Below, in pieces: positions 62,698 to 64,000 of a stretch of 64,000 nt of DNA. Made by a program: the position numbers and the translations under genes. This DNA comes from Gibbula magus. Its lineage: Eukaryota; Mollusca; Gastropoda; Trochida; Trochidae. How positions within the stretch are numbered: the stretch's first letter is position 1; each line of letters begins with the position of its first letter. The DNA lies in contig OW388289.1 in assembly GCA_936450465.1 (NCBI GenBank), forward strand, positions 74,636,593 through 74,700,592. The letters are read 5' to 3'. The notes beneath the pieces are model-generated. The model worked only from the letters and a program-made list of their open reading frames with translations. It did no database searches and was not told the origin of the DNA.

Positions 62698-62995
62698 TTA
62701 AAGTGACATTGAGTTGTTTCCATAACATTTTATCTGACTTTGATACGTGCCAAATATATGTGCTTCACCCACACAACGACATACTTTATTTCAATGAAAA
62801 TTGACCCACGGTACATTGTTCATTCAAACCAATCCCAACTGTAGACCTTCATACTGTTACCATACTGAACCGAGTAGCATTGGGGAAACATGGACATTTT
62901 CAGCAACAGTCAATACTTCTCGATAAAAGAACACCACTGACAACGCTTGACATATATGTAAGCGACTCCAACAAAATACTCAGTGTCACTTTAAA
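62698..62995. mobile_element. MITE family B, copy 2
   Basis: The left end TTAAAGTGACATTGAGT faces the right end ACTCAGTGTCACTTTAA. GATACGTGCCAAATA and CAATACTTCTCGATAAAA inside match 20639-21157. Confidence 0.85.
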
Positions 62996-63197
62996 TATCA
63001 AATATTTACCTAAGACCTAAGCAAATAGCACATATATTTTGTTTACATTTCGGAATTCTACGATTTATAAACTTTAAATATTTTAAGAACGAGTCCAAAT
63101 TAAGATCGTTGTTGAAATGCTGTCTTTACACTTCGATCAATAAATCCATAAACATGTTAACAAAATAATAAACACAAGGGATCTGATTTATTGACAG

Positions 63198-63269
63198 GAA
63201 GGTATGAGTGGTATGTGGAGAGTGAACTAGACGAGCTCGGAGAGATCAGGAGTACCGCACAGCGTGAGG
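63198..63269 (+). CDS. Candidate exon of a neighbouring gene
   Basis: It follows TTATTGACAG and precedes a good donor (G|GTATGT). It is 72 nt, phase 1-1, and reads RYEWYVESELDELGEIRSTA before QRE. Composition (charged, GC-richer than the flanks) suggests real coding. I do not recognise the protein. If real, its gene is transcribed away from the STAP-like gene. Confidence 0.4.
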
Positions 63270-64000
63270 GTATGTGCCGAGATGACGCGAGGGACAAGAC
63301 AACTTCTACACTTTGTCCTCTCTCGCTTCTCTGTGAAATCATCACGCGTGTATCGAAGGCTTTTGTTTGCCCTTCATCACGACTCGTTTACAATGGTTTA
63401 AAACATTGTCACTGTGCTCCCTGTAAACCCGTGTTGTATGTACTAGATGGGACAGACCACGAGTTTGGGTTTTCTAGTCGACCTGTAACATTTACCTTCC
63501 CTTGGTTAAGTACAGAAGATGTACTGACAATCACGTTTTTTGTCCAAATTTGTTGTGGAAAACAGAATTTGGGTTCGTTTAAAAGCCACTTGTACATATA
63601 TAGAGACGGTAATTACTACGTAACATCCGTGTCGATGTTGTGCGTTAAAGGTGGCGTTAATTAAGGTTGTTAATTGGACGTACCCGTACTATCTAATATG
63701 TTACTTCCATTCCATTACTGTTTGAGGGTGGGGAACGAAACAAAGTTAAAACATTGCAGGAAGCAAATGTTGACTGATTCAATATATTCTCTATTCCGAT
63801 CTTTATCATTGCGCAAGTTTAATCGATGGAATGTGCTAATGGTGTAAGTTTATTTTGCAAATATAAAACACCAAAATATCAAATCTGGGAATAAAGTATG
63901 TCAGTCATTGTTAATTTTGATGTCCCTTAGGACACTTAACACCTCTTTTGGGTGAACTTTTGTAAAACAAACAATTACCAAGGTCTTTGAAGGGCATTTA
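63270..64000 (+). other. Window end, no further exon seen
   Basis: The open frame continues past the donor to 63664 but loses coding character. No other signal was found. Confidence 0.5.

Larger units (their letters stand above)
59760..63197. other. Region upstream of the STAP-like gene
   Basis: It holds a doubtful coding fragment (about 61220-61379), one dispersed repeat (61740-62084) and a family B MITE (62698-62995). I see nothing else. Confidence 0.55.

Noticed and set aside
63157..63664. 157-codon plus-strand frame and its opposite-strand shadows
   Set aside because: Only the first part (63198-63269) looks coding; beyond the donor the frame is ordinary sequence.

Overview
This is animal (metazoan) nuclear DNA. 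It is AT-rich, with intron-containing genes, long introns full of short inverted-repeat elements, minisatellites and microsatellites, and no bacterial features. The repeat style, including a palindromic end around AGCTCATCAGGCCTGAAGG that I associate with bivalve genomes, suggests a lophotrochozoan and probably a mollusc. That placement is an inference.

Two host genes can be read with confidence, and they face each other tail to tail. Positions 45-3062 on the plus strand hold the last five coding exons of a UBA6-type ubiquitin-activating enzyme (E1). Positions 59615-17168 on the minus strand hold a complete adaptor gene of the STAP type, with a PH domain, an SH2 domain and a long disordered tail. 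I assembled it from 20 coding exons whose splice phases agree throughout, except for one doubtful donor. From memory, human STAP1 and UBA6 are adjacent and also convergent on 4q13.2, so this looks like very old conserved microsynteny.

Between the two genes, 3845-9969 is bounded by inverted ends next to TA. It carries a 143-bp minisatellite at its left end and a roughly 135-bp one at its right end. Inside is a small five-exon minus-strand transcription unit of unknown function with two CCAAT-type modules upstream. It resembles a large non-autonomous DNA transposon carrying a passenger gene. From 9970 to 17045 I see no genes, only two dispersed repeats.

The introns of the adaptor gene hold several families of inverted-repeat elements (MITEs): family A with ends AAAGGGACAGTAGCAC, family B with ends ATTAAAGTGACATTGAGT, a palindromic AGTCTTACACTCAGACTCTG family, a CCTACGCAAGGTATAACTCG family, and a Tc1/mariner-like TACAGTG element. 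They also hold a broken KRBA2/Ginger-like integrase, LINE fragments and several satellites. A TATA-like box lies about 140 bases upstream of the adaptor start codon. Past it, near 63.2 kb, a candidate exon on the plus strand may belong to the next gene.

The points most worth following up are the conserved UBA6/STAP pairing, the adaptor tail built from ten consecutive phase 1-1 exons, the 6.1-kb element with its passenger gene, and alternative-splicing candidates around the SH2 exons.
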